From: Chloroflexota bacterium
Lineage (GTDB): Bacteria > Chloroflexota > Dehalococcoidia > Bin125
Direction of reading: 5' to 3'
Assembly (NCBI GenBank): GCA_026707145.1
Contig: JAPOXK010000017.1
Coordinates: 54,791 to 118,790, forward strand
DNA length: 64,000 nt
The position numbers and the translations under genes are program-made. The number at the start of each line of letters is the position of its first letter. Positions within the stretch are counted from its first letter, which is position 1. This document shows, piece by piece, positions 15,843 to 24,968 of this stretch. The notes beneath the pieces are model-generated. The model had not been told where the DNA came from. It saw only the letters and a list, made by a program, of their open reading frames with translations, and made no database searches.

Positions 15843-16604
15843 CTAGAGGCGGAGCGACCGCAGGGCCGCGCGGAAGGCGTCGCGCAGCTCCGCCAGCCGG
15901 CGCGGATCCATCGTGCGCGACTCCTTGTCGAACCAGGGAGGCCGCACGTAGAGCTGGCGGTTTATCTCCACCTGAATCCAGGATAAGGCCCCGCGCCCGT
16001 AACGGGATGTGATGTAGCCGCCGGCGAAGGGGCGATGGTAGCCGATCTCCGACTCCGGCAATGCGAAGGCATCGCGCAGCGCGTCCCCCAGGGCGTGCAG
16101 CAGCGCGTCGGGCGCGCTGGCGCCGAAGCGCGAGCTGAGGCAGAAGGAGGGACGGGATTGGCCGTGGTCGCGCTGGCGGGCGAGGCCGCTGCGGGCCATG
16201 GAGTGGCAGTCGAGGGCGAGCTGGAGGCCCGGCCGGCGCAGCGCCTGCATGATGCCGGCGTGGTACGGCTCCGCGTAGCGCGCGATCAGGACATCGGTCA
16301 GCGCCTCGCCCGGCTCGCGCCCCGGGTGGTAGACGGGGCGGTCGTTCGCGGTCATGCGCTTCACGATCCCGTCCACGACGGCCGGGGGCCGCGCCAGCGG
16401 CGACCGGTTCACGTCGACGCAGGCGCGGGCGACGTCGGTTTTGACGACCGCCGCCACGTCGGTTCCCAGGTCGTAGATGCGGTCGGCGAAGGCGTCGCTG
16501 GCGTAGAGGAGCTGGAGCGGGCTCAAGCTCACGCGGCCCTTGAGCTCGGGCGGGATGTGCGTGCCCGCGTGCGGGATCGATAGCAGGATCGGCAGCTCAG
16601 CCAT
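15843..16604 (-). CDS. N-formylglutamate amidohydrolase family protein
   Basis: A 253-residue member of the N-formylglutamate deformylase (HutG/FGase) family, zinc-dependent hydrolases releasing formate from N-formylglutamate in one route of histidine degradation. Recognisable parts are LSIPHAGTHIPPEL at the N-terminus, DVNRSP, and LALDCHSMA with metal- and substrate-binding residues typical of the family. No hut genes are adjacent; the neighbour is an acetamidase/formamidase homologue on the other strand. Other N-acyl amino acids are possible substrates. Confidence 0.83.
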   Translation of the reverse strand: MAELPILLSIPHAGTHIPPELKGRVSLSPLQLLYASDAFADRIYDLGTDVAAVVKTDVARACVDVNRSPLARPPAVVDGIVKRMTANDRPVYHPGREPGEALTDVLIARYAEPYHAGIMQALRRPGLQLALDCHSMARSGLARQRDHGQSRPSFCLSSRFGASAPDALLHALGDALRDAFALPESEIGYHRPFAGGYITSRYGRGALSWIQVEINRQLYVRPPWFDKESRTMDPRRLAELRDAFRAALRSLRL

Positions 16605-16766
16605 GGGCGTCCCTGGGCGTCTCTGGGATCTCCCTGGGATGGTAGCGCCGCCGTGTCTCCGGCAGGCGGCCGCGTGCGCCGGCCCGCCCGGCGCCGGGGA
16701 GGGGGGCGGCCGAAGCGGCTAGACTCCGACCGCGGCGGCGGGCGAAGCGCCGCATGAGGGGGCGTC

Positions 16767-17693
16767 ATGGCGTTCAAGACCATTCATCGGCACGAGCACA
16801 ATTTCGGTTGGGACAACAGCTTCGCGCCCGCGCTGCGGGTCGCGCCCGGCGACGAGGTGGAGTTCGAGTGCATGGACGCCAGCACCGGCCAGTACACGCG
16901 CGCGACGACGCCGGCCGACGTGCCGGCGCTCGATTTCACGCGGGTCAACCCGGTCGCGGGCCCGGTCTTCGTGGAAGGGGCCGAGCCGGGGGACGCGGTC
17001 GGGGTCGAGGTGCTGGATCTGCAGGAGAGCGGCTGGGGCTGGACCGCCTCGATTCCGGGGTTCGGCCTGTTGGCCGAGGACTTTCCCGAACCCGCTTTTC
17101 ATATCTCGGAGTACGACCGGCAGTCGGTGTACTTCGAGCCCGGGATCACGCTGCCCTTCCGGCCGTTCGCCGGGACGGTGGGGCTCGCGCCCGCGGAGCC
17201 CGGCTTGCATTCGATCGTGCCGCCCCGCGCGGTGGGCGGCAACGTCGACATCCGCGACCTCACGATCGGCGCGCGCCTCTGGCTGCCCGTGCAGATCGCG
17301 GGCGGCCTGCTCTCCGTCGGCGACACCCACGCCGCCCAGGGCGACGGCGAGGTCTGCGGCACCGCCATCGAGACGGCCATGAACGTGCGGCTGCGCATCA
17401 CTCTCCGCAAGGACGCGGGGATCAAGCGCCCGCAGTTCGAGATGGACGGCAGCCCCACGCGGCACGTCGACGAGCGCGGCTACTACGCGACGACGGGGAT
17501 CGGCCCCGACCTCATGGAGGCCGCCAAGGACTCCCTGCGCGACATGATCGAGCACATCGGCCGGGAGTACGGGCTGGAGCCGGCGCTGGCCTACATGCTT
17601 TGCAGCGTCGCGGTCGATCTGCGGATCAGCGAGATCGTCGACCAGCCCAACTGGGTCGTCGCGGCCTATCTGCCCAAGGCGATCTTCGGCTAG
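16767..17693 (+). CDS. acetamidase/formamidase family protein
   Basis: A 308-residue FmdA/AmdA-type amidase. The family pattern is complete: the N-terminal HNFGWDNSFAPAL, GPVFVEGAEPGD, GGNVDIRDL, GDTHAAQGDGEVCGTAIE with conserved Asp, His and Glu, and the C-terminal AYMLCSVAVDLRISEIVD. The family hydrolyses short amides to ammonia and the acid, here in the cytoplasm. A G-rich motif sits 5 bases before the ATG. It is divergent from the N-formylglutamate amidohydrolase gene, hinting at shared use of formyl or amide substrates. Confidence 0.88.
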   Translation: MAFKTIHRHEHNFGWDNSFAPALRVAPGDEVEFECMDASTGQYTRATTPADVPALDFTRVNPVAGPVFVEGAEPGDAVGVEVLDLQESGWGWTASIPGFGLLAEDFPEPAFHISEYDRQSVYFEPGITLPFRPFAGTVGLAPAEPGLHSIVPPRAVGGNVDIRDLTIGARLWLPVQIAGGLLSVGDTHAAQGDGEVCGTAIETAMNVRLRITLRKDAGIKRPQFEMDGSPTRHVDERGYYATTGIGPDLMEAAKDSLRDMIEHIGREYGLEPALAYMLCSVAVDLRISEIVDQPNWVVAAYLPKAIFG

Positions 17694-17735
17694 TTTCGGT
17701 CAAATCCGAGAAGGCTGTCGGCGCCTCCTCAGCGT

Positions 17736-18896
17736 TCAGCCCCAGAGACGCTGCGAGGCGATCGCGGCGCCCTCCCGCAGCGCGCGGAACTTCTCCCAGA
17801 CGACGCTCTCGGCGACCTCTTGCCAGCCGGCGAAGGTGCCGAAGCCGCAATCCGTGGAGGCGATGACGCGGCTCGGATCCCCGACCGCGTCCGCGGCAGC
17901 CTCGATTCGCTGCGCTACGACCTCCGGGTGCTCGACGTAGTTTCTCGTCGAGTCGATCACGCCGGGCAGGAAGAGCATCTCGCCGGGGGGTGGATTCGCC
18001 TTGATCACTGCGAGCTCGTGCTGGTGGCGCGGGTTGGCGAATCCCAGGGAGAGCGCGCCGACATTGGCCTCGTAGAGGAAGGGGAGGATCTCCTCCAGGG
18101 CGATGTCGTGCACGTGCGGGCCGTCGTAGTTCCCCCAGCAGACGTGGAGACGAATGCGATCCGGCGCAATCCCTTCCGTCGCCACGTTGATCGCCTCAAT
18201 ATGCATCGCCACGGTCTTCTTGAAGTCGTCCAAGCTGATTCCCTTCAGCGCGAACGACCATTCCATCGCCAGGTCGGGGCAGTCGATCTGTAGCAGGTAG
18301 CCCTGCGAGGTGACGAACGCGTACTCCTTCTTCATCTCCCGCGCCAGTGCGAAGACGTAGTCTTCGTGCGTCGGATAGTGCGCGTTGAGCAGGGTGGTGG
18401 AGATGATCCCCGGCGAGGCAGCGGACATGAACCGCTCGACGAAGCGGCCGGCATACCCCTCGCTCGCCTCTCGGAAGAGGCCGCACTCCCGCCGCGCCTC
18501 GCTGAGGTCGTCGTAGGAGACTGCGGCGATCGCCTGGGGTGCGTCCATCATCTTGGCGGTCTTCTTGAGTCGCGCCACCACCATCTCCGCGTAGTCGGGG
18601 TACTCGTCCATGTCGCGCAGGACCGGCCGCTCGCTCACGCCGCCGAAGCCCTGCATGCGCTGATAGACGTAGGTGGAGAAGCCGGGACGCGGCTGCTCCC
18701 CGTCGTTGATCACGTCGATGCCGGCCTCGATCTGCTCACGTACCACATGCGCGATCGCTTGGCCCGCCTCACGCTCGAACTCCGCTGCGTCGAAGTGCTC
18801 GCTGCTCTCGCGTTGCAGGATCAGATCGGTGAAGGCGGGGCTGCGGGGCAGGCTGCCTACGTGTGTGGTGAGGATCCGGTCGTCGCTGCGCTGCAT
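17736..18896 (-). CDS. cobalamin-independent methionine synthase-like (MetE C-terminal family) protein
   Basis: A 386-residue stand-alone barrel of the MetE C-terminal/UROD superfamily. The start TTHVGSLPRS is typical. Zinc ligands appear in LHVCWGN (His-x-Cys) and near the end in ASTDCGFGT (Cys). It lacks the MetE N-terminal domain, as do archaeal MetE and the epoxyalkane:coenzyme M transferases, so it is a zinc-dependent methyl- or alkyl-transferase with an unknown thiol acceptor. ATG 18896, with GGAG 6 bases upstream, is preferred over GTG 18917. Confidence 0.8.
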   Translation of the reverse strand: MQRSDDRILTTHVGSLPRSPAFTDLILQRESSEHFDAAEFEREAGQAIAHVVREQIEAGIDVINDGEQPRPGFSTYVYQRMQGFGGVSERPVLRDMDEYPDYAEMVVARLKKTAKMMDAPQAIAAVSYDDLSEARRECGLFREASEGYAGRFVERFMSAASPGIISTTLLNAHYPTHEDYVFALAREMKKEYAFVTSQGYLLQIDCPDLAMEWSFALKGISLDDFKKTVAMHIEAINVATEGIAPDRIRLHVCWGNYDGPHVHDIALEEILPFLYEANVGALSLGFANPRHQHELAVIKANPPPGEMLFLPGVIDSTRNYVEHPEVVAQRIEAAADAVGDPSRVIASTDCGFGTFAGWQEVAESVVWEKFRALREGAAIASQRLWG

Positions 18897-19022
18897 GGGA
18901 CGCTCCATCCGCGGCACGGCAGTCCGCGAGGCGCGAGCCTACGAGGGCGGCCGGGGCGCGTCAAACGCTCGCTCCCGGTGCGTGGCGGCGCCGCGCCGGC
19001 GCGGCGGTCGCGCGCGCGGGCG

Positions 19023-19760
19023 CTAAGGACGCAAGCGCGTGAGAGCGACGGTGATGTTGTCCGGTCCGCCGCGATCGTTGGCGGCGGCGATGAGCCGCGT
19101 CACGGCCTCGCTAGGCATGCCCGTCGCTTGCGCGGCGATCTCGGCATCGCGCAACACGCCGTGGAGCCCGTCCGAGCAGAGCAACAACGCTTCCCCTGCC
19201 TCAAGCGGCAGCGGTCCGAAGAGGTCCGGCCGGATCGGGCCGTCGCCGCCGAGCGCTTGAGTGAGCACGTGGCGGTGTGGGCTTCTCACCGCCTCTTCCG
19301 CCGTCATCCGGCCTGCGCGCACCTGCTCCTCGACGTAGGAGTGATCCTGCGTAATGGCGATCGCCTCCCCGCCGCGGCAGTGGTAGGCGCGGCTGTCGCC
19401 TACATTGATCACCCAAGCATTGGTCCCCCGCAGGCAGGCCGCCACGAGGGTCGTTCCCATTCCCTGCCAGCCTGCATGCCTCCGCGCCTGCGCCAAGACC
19501 TCAGCGTTGGCCTCCAGCATCGCGGTGCGCAAGGCGCGCTGGACATCGCCGGGCTCTTGAACGAGCAGATCGAGGGCGCGCTGCTGAAAGACCTCGGCCG
19601 CACGCGCGCTGGCCACGTCGCCGGCGGGGGCGCCGCCCATTCCGTCGGCGACGGCCAAAATCGTCACGCCGAGTTCGCCGTCGGATCGGACGCGCACGCA
19701 GTCTTCGTTGCGCTTGCGCACCAGGCCCACGTCGGTCGCGGCAGCGGTTTCGAGATGCAT
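19023..19760 (-). CDS. PP2C-family protein serine/threonine phosphatase
   Basis: A 245-residue complete PP2C catalytic domain. It begins with the regular ATDVGLVRKRNEDC. Metal-binding motifs are ADGMGG, GDSRAY, the LCSDGL segment and the terminal GGPDNITV. Bacterial enzymes of this kind reverse Hanks-type kinase phosphorylation of cell-envelope or stress proteins; no kinase is present in the window. There is no membrane segment, so it is cytosolic. It is divergent from the CoA-transferase pair with about 140 bases between the starts. Confidence 0.9.
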   Translation of the reverse strand: MHLETAAATDVGLVRKRNEDCVRVRSDGELGVTILAVADGMGGAPAGDVASARAAEVFQQRALDLLVQEPGDVQRALRTAMLEANAEVLAQARRHAGWQGMGTTLVAACLRGTNAWVINVGDSRAYHCRGGEAIAITQDHSYVEEQVRAGRMTAEEAVRSPHRHVLTQALGGDGPIRPDLFGPLPLEAGEALLLCSDGLHGVLRDAEIAAQATGMPSEAVTRLIAAANDRGGPDNITVALTRLRP

Positions 19761-19901
19761 ACGCCATACTAATCCGTCGCCAATGCGCCGGTGGCCCTCG
19801 GATTGGCACCGAGAGCCGGCGCCGGGATCTGGCCGCCTGCCGCCGCGCGTGCGATATTTTCACGGTTCGTGGCCCTGCCGCCACGGTCCGATGGAGTGTG
19901 C

Positions 19902-21299
19902 ATGCGAAGCAAGGTTGTCCCCAGCGCCCTCGAAGCGATCGCGGAGCTTGAGCCGGGGATGCATGTGATGTTCGGCGGCTTCGCGCCGACGATGTCGCTG
20001 CCGGTCAGTTTGCTCTCCGCCGTGGTGGAGCGCGGCGCGGGCGACCTGACCGTTATCGGCTGCACGATCGGCTACGGCCGCTTGGGTCCCCAGATGCTGG
20101 CCGAGGCCGGCTTGGTCAAGAAATTCATCGGCTCGGCTGCGACCCAAGTCGCGCGGCCCACGGTGTTCGAGGACAAGATCCTCGCGGGCGAGATCGAGGT
20201 CGAGGTGGTGCCGCAGGGCACGCTGGCGGAGCGTATGCGGGCGGCCGGCGCGGGGCTGGCGGCGTTCTACACGCTCACAGGGGCGGGCACCGCCCTTGAG
20301 GAGAACCGTGAGGTCCGCGAGTTCGACGGCCGCGCGTATCTGTTGGAGCCAGCGTTGCGGGCCGACTTCGCGCTTCTCTGGGCCAGCGAAGTCGACGAAG
20401 CCGGGAACTGCCGCTTCGAGGGAACGACGCGCAATTTCCAGACCGCGATGGCGACGGCGGCAGAGATCGTGGTGGTGGAGGCCGAAAAGATCGTTCCGGT
20501 GGGCGCGATCGACCCGGAGGACGTGCATCTGCCCGGCATCTTCATCGATCGCGTTGTGGCGGTGGAAGTGCCTTACGAAGAGCGTCTTGAGGTCGCCCGC
20601 ATCCAGCCCCGGGACGTCGCGGGCAAGACCGGCTCCGGCATGGGGCTGGACCGCGATCAGATGGGATTGCGCACCGCAAAGCTGATCGCGGGCTACGACT
20701 ACGTGAACCTTGGCATCGGTCTCCCGGTGCTCGCCGGACGCTGGCTCGAGCGGCTCGGGGCACAGGTCGTTCTGCACGGGGAAAACGGAGTGATGGGCTA
20801 CCGGGCTCTGGCCGACAGGGCGCGCTGGGACCCCAACGTCTTCGACGCCGGCAGCCAGCCGGCCGAGCTCTTGCCGGGGAGCGCCGTGATCGATAGCGCG
20901 GGGGCGTTCACCATGGCGCGCGGCGGCCACTTGGATGCGGTCGTGCTGGGCGCGTATGAGGTGTCCCGTGGCGGCGACATCGCCAACTGGGTCCGGCCCG
21001 GCGTCGGCGGGCCGCTGATCGGTGGGGCGATGGATCTGATCGCCGGCGATGCGGAGTTGATCGCGGTCCTGGAGCACACGACCCGCAAGGGCGCTCCGCG
21101 CATCGTTGAAGAGTGCACCCTCCCGGTCACGGGACGCGGCTGCGTCAACACCATCGTCACGAACCTCGCCCTGATCGCCGTCGAAGCGGACGGGCTGCAT
21201 CTGCGTGAGCTGGCGCCGGGAGTCAGCGCAGAGCAGGTCGTGGCGGCGACGGGTTGCCCGCTCACCGTGCCCGCCGATGTGCCGACGATGGGACTCTAG
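19902..21299 (+). CDS. fused A/B family I CoA-transferase
   Basis: A 465-residue single-chain 3-oxoacid CoA-transferase-type enzyme. The subunit A part has MFGGFAPTMSLPVSLL, and the subunit B part carries HGENGVMGYR with the predicted catalytic Glu294 (codon at 20781). It would move CoA between an acyl-CoA, usually succinyl- or acetyl-CoA, and another carboxylic acid. Glycine-rich loops such as NLGIGLPVLAG are in the expected places. ATG 19902 aligns with the paralogues. Its stop is immediately followed by the start of the next CoA-transferase, so the two form an operon of unknown substrate. Confidence 0.87.
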   Translation: MRSKVVPSALEAIAELEPGMHVMFGGFAPTMSLPVSLLSAVVERGAGDLTVIGCTIGYGRLGPQMLAEAGLVKKFIGSAATQVARPTVFEDKILAGEIEVEVVPQGTLAERMRAAGAGLAAFYTLTGAGTALEENREVREFDGRAYLLEPALRADFALLWASEVDEAGNCRFEGTTRNFQTAMATAAEIVVVEAEKIVPVGAIDPEDVHLPGIFIDRVVAVEVPYEERLEVARIQPRDVAGKTGSGMGLDRDQMGLRTAKLIAGYDYVNLGIGLPVLAGRWLERLGAQVVLHGENGVMGYRALADRARWDPNVFDAGSQPAELLPGSAVIDSAGAFTMARGGHLDAVVLGAYEVSRGGDIANWVRPGVGGPLIGGAMDLIAGDAELIAVLEHTTRKGAPRIVEECTLPVTGRGCVNTIVTNLALIAVEADGLHLRELAPGVSAEQVVAATGCPLTVPADVPTMGL

Positions 21300-22724
21300 T
21301 TGGCTGGCGGGAAGGCTGATGCGACCAAGGTCGTGGCCTCCGCGGCGGAGGCGATCGCCGGCGTGCGGCCGGGCATGGCGATCATGGTCGGCGGCTTCTC
21401 GACCACGGTCTCTTGGCCCGGCACGCTGCTGGGCGCGCTGGCCGATCACGGAGCGGGTGACCTCACTATTATTTGCAACTCTGTGAGCAAAGGGGCCTTC
21501 ACGCCCCAACAGCTTGCCGAGCGTGGCTTGGTCAAGAAGTTCATCGGCTCCGGCGCCGGCCAGCCGCACGCACGCACGCCGTTTGAGGAGGCGATCCTGC
21601 GCGGCGCGATCGAGCTTGAGATCGTGCCGCAGGGAACCTTCGTCGAGCGAATCCGTGCAGCCGGCGCGGGCATGGCCGGGTTCTTTACGCCGGCGGGAGT
21701 CGGCACCGAGGTTGCTGAGGGCAAGGAGCAGCGCGACTTCGACGGCCGCCTCCATCTGTTCGAACGCGCACTGCCCGCCGACTATGCCCTGCTGCGCGTC
21801 CAGGTCGCCGATGACGCTGGGAACTGCCGCTTCCAAGGCACGACGCGCAATTTCCAGACGGCCATGGCCACGGCCGCGCGAACGGTTGTCGTGGAGGCGG
21901 ATGAGATCGTGCCCGCGGGCGCGATCGCGCCGGAAGGGGTGCACCTGCCCGGCATCTTCGTCGACGGCGTTGTGCGCCACGGGATCGCGCGGGACGCGTT
22001 GCTCCGTGAGGCGTGGGGCTATCGCAAAGACCCGACCGCGGCGCCGACCATGGAGGGTGAGGTGCGAGGCCTCACGAGAGAACAGATGGGGCTGCGCGTT
22101 GCGCGGATGGTCGCCGATTACGACTATGTGAATCTCGGCGTGGGGTTGCCGACGCTCGTGGCGCGCTGGCTCGATGAGCTCAAGGCGCCGGTCCTGTTGC
22201 AGGGCGAAAACGGCATTCTTGGATACCAGGGCCTTACGGATCGGGATCGCTGGCAGCCGCACCTTTTCGATGCCGGTAGCTTGCCCGTCGAGCTTGTCCC
22301 GGGTAGCAGCATCTTTGACAGCGTCAGCTCCTTCGCGATGGCGCGCGGCGGCCATCTTGATGCCGTCGTCTTGGGCGGCTACGAGGTATCGGAGACCGGA
22401 GACCTTGCCAACTGGTACCGGCCGGGCAAGACCGCACCGGCGATGGGCGGGGCGATGGACCTGATCGCCGGCGGCTCCGAGTTGATCGTGATCATGGAGC
22501 ACACCACCAGAAGCGGCCGCCCGCGCTTAGTCTCCGCTTGCGAGCTGCCCCTCACGGCGCGCCGCTGCGTGGACACCGTCGTCACCAACTTGGCGGTGAT
22601 CGACGTGACGCCCGGCGGCCTGCTCTTGCGGGAGCTGGCGCCCGGTATCGACGCCGGAGAGGTCATCGCCGCCACGGGCTGTCCCTTGAACATGCCCGCC
22701 CAGGTGCCGGAGATGACGCTTTAG
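21300..22724 (+). CDS. fused A/B family I CoA-transferase
   Basis: Tandem paralogue of the preceding gene, 474 residues, starting at a TTG directly after the upstream stop (zero intergenic bases), consistent with translational coupling. Subunit A pattern IMVGGFSTTVSWPGTLL; subunit B has QGENGILGYQ with catalytic Glu303 (codon at 22206). The gene ends 17 bases before the convergent alcohol dehydrogenase. The two proteins are clearly homologous but diverged, so they probably act on different acids or form a hetero-oligomer. Confidence 0.86.
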   Translation: MAGGKADATKVVASAAEAIAGVRPGMAIMVGGFSTTVSWPGTLLGALADHGAGDLTIICNSVSKGAFTPQQLAERGLVKKFIGSGAGQPHARTPFEEAILRGAIELEIVPQGTFVERIRAAGAGMAGFFTPAGVGTEVAEGKEQRDFDGRLHLFERALPADYALLRVQVADDAGNCRFQGTTRNFQTAMATAARTVVVEADEIVPAGAIAPEGVHLPGIFVDGVVRHGIARDALLREAWGYRKDPTAAPTMEGEVRGLTREQMGLRVARMVADYDYVNLGVGLPTLVARWLDELKAPVLLQGENGILGYQGLTDRDRWQPHLFDAGSLPVELVPGSSIFDSVSSFAMARGGHLDAVVLGGYEVSETGDLANWYRPGKTAPAMGGAMDLIAGGSELIVIMEHTTRSGRPRLVSACELPLTARRCVDTVVTNLAVIDVTPGGLLLRELAPGIDAGEVIAATGCPLNMPAQVPEMTL

Positions 22725-22740
22725 CCCGCTCCCGCGCCCG

Positions 22741-23829
22741 TCAATTCTCGAAAGTCAGGACGCCGCGCAGCATCGCGCCTTTCTGGAGGTCATCGTAGGC
22801 TTCGTTGATCTGGTCGAGGGAGTAGCGGTTCGTGATCATCTCATCGATCTTGATCTTGTCTTGCTGGTAAAGCTGCAGCAGCTTGGGCATATCCTTCGCC
22901 TGCCGCGCACTGCCGTAGAAGCTTCCGAGGATGCGTTTCTCGGTCAAGAACTGCGCGGCGGGGACACTGATCCGCTCACCGACGGGCACCATGCCGACGA
23001 TGACGGCCGCACCGCCGCGCCGCGCCATGGCGAAGGCCTGCTCGGCGGTCTTGGCCAGCCCGATCGCCTCGAAGGCGTAGTCGACGCCGCCGCCGGTGAT
23101 TCGCTTGGTCGCTTTCTTGAGCGTATCGACCGGATCGTCTTGGGAGGCGTCGATCGTGTCGGTCGCACCGAACTGCCGCGCCGCTTGCAGCTTGTCCTCG
23201 GCGATGTCGACCGCGAAAATCCGGCTGGCGCCGGCCAGCGCCGCGCTCTGCACGATGTTGAGTCCGACGCCACCGAGCCCGATGACGGCGACGGTCGAGC
23301 CGGGCTCCATCTGCGCTGTGTTGACGACCGCTCCGAAGCCCGTCATCACTGAGCAGCCCACGAGGCAGGCGGATTCCATCGGCACGCCGTCGGGCAGGGG
23401 AATGCAAGCGCTCTCCTGGACGAGCTGCATCTCCGCGAACGCCGACATGCCTGCGAACTGATTGATCGACGCCTCGCCCTGCGTCAGCTTGTCCGGTCGT
23501 TCGCCCCGTCGCGTGCGCAGGCAGAGCACCGGCCTGCCTTCCACGCAGCGCTCGCAGTTGCCGCAAGACGGCACGAACGACAGCACGACGCGGTCGCCCG
23601 CTTTGACGGTCGTCACGCCCTCGCCTGCCTGCTCCACCATTCCCGCGGACTCGTGCCCGAGGATGGTCGGCAGTGGGTGGGGATAGGCACCGAGCATGTA
23701 GTGCAGGTCGCTGTGACAGACGCCGGTCGCGCCGGTACGCACCAGCACTTCACCCGGCTTCGGGTCGTCGATGGTGACTTCTTCCAGCGTCAGCGGCTGC
23801 TTGGTTTCTCGAAGAACGGCGGCCTTCAT
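22741..23829 (-). CDS. zinc-dependent alcohol dehydrogenase
   Basis: A 362-residue medium-chain dehydrogenase of the class III/NDMA-related group. The catalytic zinc site is GVCHSDLH with GHESAGMVEQ, and the structural zinc site is CGNCERCVEGRPVLC with four Cys. The Rossmann motif is GLGGVGLN followed by an acid (FAVDIAE), suiting NAD. It oxidises primary alcohols or aldehyde adducts in the cytosol. Neighbouring CoA-transferases suggest it may produce an acid that is then activated with CoA. The full family length and conserved ligands suggest it is active. Confidence 0.88.
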   Translation of the reverse strand: MKAAVLRETKQPLTLEEVTIDDPKPGEVLVRTGATGVCHSDLHYMLGAYPHPLPTILGHESAGMVEQAGEGVTTVKAGDRVVLSFVPSCGNCERCVEGRPVLCLRTRRGERPDKLTQGEASINQFAGMSAFAEMQLVQESACIPLPDGVPMESACLVGCSVMTGFGAVVNTAQMEPGSTVAVIGLGGVGLNIVQSAALAGASRIFAVDIAEDKLQAARQFGATDTIDASQDDPVDTLKKATKRITGGGVDYAFEAIGLAKTAEQAFAMARRGGAAVIVGMVPVGERISVPAAQFLTEKRILGSFYGSARQAKDMPKLLQLYQQDKIKIDEMITNRYSLDQINEAYDDLQKGAMLRGVLTFEN

Positions 23830-24116
23830 ATGTTACCTCCGCCTGCCGCAGGCTTCCGCGGCTCGTTTCCCGGTCGGTTGACCGCGGCAGGATAGCCGAT
23901 GAATGGGCGGCGCTCCTACGGGGGCGGCAGGGCCTTGTTCGTCGCGATCGCGGCACCGGCGGACCTGCTTCTTGATGAGCGCTCGACGGGTTTGCGTCCA
24001 ACGGGCCGTGCTGTCCGTCTTCGCGCGCCTGCCTTGGTGGTCGTGCCGTAGTGCGGCCCGGGCGTGATAGCGTCGGTGACGCTTAGCGAGGCACCGAATG
24101 GCGAGGAGGAGAGAGA

Positions 24117-24968
24117 ATGCAAGGGACCACCCGCCTGCGACAGCTCCTGGCGCAACCGGGCACGATCATCGTCCCCGGGGCGCACAGCGCCATGACGGCG
24201 CGCATCGTCGAAGCCGAGGGGTTTGAGGCGGTTTACCTCGGTGGCTACGCTTGTGCGGCCAGCGCCTACGGGATCCCCGATCATTCGCTGGTCACGATGA
24301 CCGAACTGCTGGCGCAGGTGCGCAACGCCGTCGCGGCGGTGGATATTCCGATCATCGCCGATATGGACGATGCGGGCGGCACGCCGCTCAACGTGCGGCG
24401 GACCGTGCGCGCGTGCGAGCGGGCGGGGCTGGCGGGGATGCATATCGAGGACCTCTTGACGGGCAAGCACTTCATCCGCCGCAAAGATGTGTTGGTGAGC
24501 AAGAAGGAAGGGGTCGCGCGTGTCCGCGCGGCGGTCGACGCACGGACCGATCCGGACTTCGTCATCATCGCGCGCAGCGACGCCATCACCGTCACGACGC
24601 TCGACGACGCCGTCGACCGGGCGCGCGCCTACGCCGAGGTTGGCGCGGACCTAGTGATGCTTCCCTTTCTCAACCTGGAGGACGCTCCCGCCGTCGCCGA
24701 AGCGTTGCCGGTCCCGCTCCTCATCTTGGCGACGCAGGAGTCTCGCGCAGCCGTAGAGCAGAGCGGCGCCAAGGTTGTGCTTTATCCGGCCACGTCGGTC
24801 ATGGTGGCGTACCGCGCCGTGCGCGAGGCGTGGCGCGCCCTGCGAGAGCAGGGCGCCATCACCGGCTATCGTGATCGCACGCCCCGTCCGCGCGAGTTCG
24901 CGGAGTTCATCGGCATGATGGAGGCGACGGAGCTGGCGGAAGCCTACGGGATGCTGGAGGGACGCTAG
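24117..24968 (+). CDS. isocitrate lyase/PEP mutase family protein with altered active-site loop
   Basis: A 283-residue barrel of the ICL/PEP mutase superfamily (methylisocitrate lyase-like). The metal-binding region reads ADMDDAGG in place of the usual DADTGYG, and after HIED (Glu111-Asp112) the gating-loop motif with the catalytic Cys (K-K/R-C-G-H) is replaced by LTGKHFIRRK. C-C lyases of this family need that Cys, so this member may be a phosphonopyruvate- or oxaloacetate-type hydrolase or a new activity. GGAGGA precedes the ATG. It overlaps the convergent cyclase stop by 4 bases. Confidence 0.82.
   Translation: MQGTTRLRQLLAQPGTIIVPGAHSAMTARIVEAEGFEAVYLGGYACAASAYGIPDHSLVTMTELLAQVRNAVAAVDIPIIADMDDAGGTPLNVRRTVRACERAGLAGMHIEDLLTGKHFIRRKDVLVSKKEGVARVRAAVDARTDPDFVIIARSDAITVTTLDDAVDRARAYAEVGADLVMLPFLNLEDAPAVAEALPVPLLILATQESRAAVEQSGAKVVLYPATSVMVAYRAVREAWRALREQGAITGYRDRTPRPREFAEFIGMMEATELAEAYGMLEGR

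Noticed and set aside
19860..22502. 880-codon open frame on the minus strand
   Set aside because: It is antisense to the two CoA-transferase genes, rich in Arg, His and Ala, and has no recognisable domain. Long antisense frames are common in GC-rich DNA.
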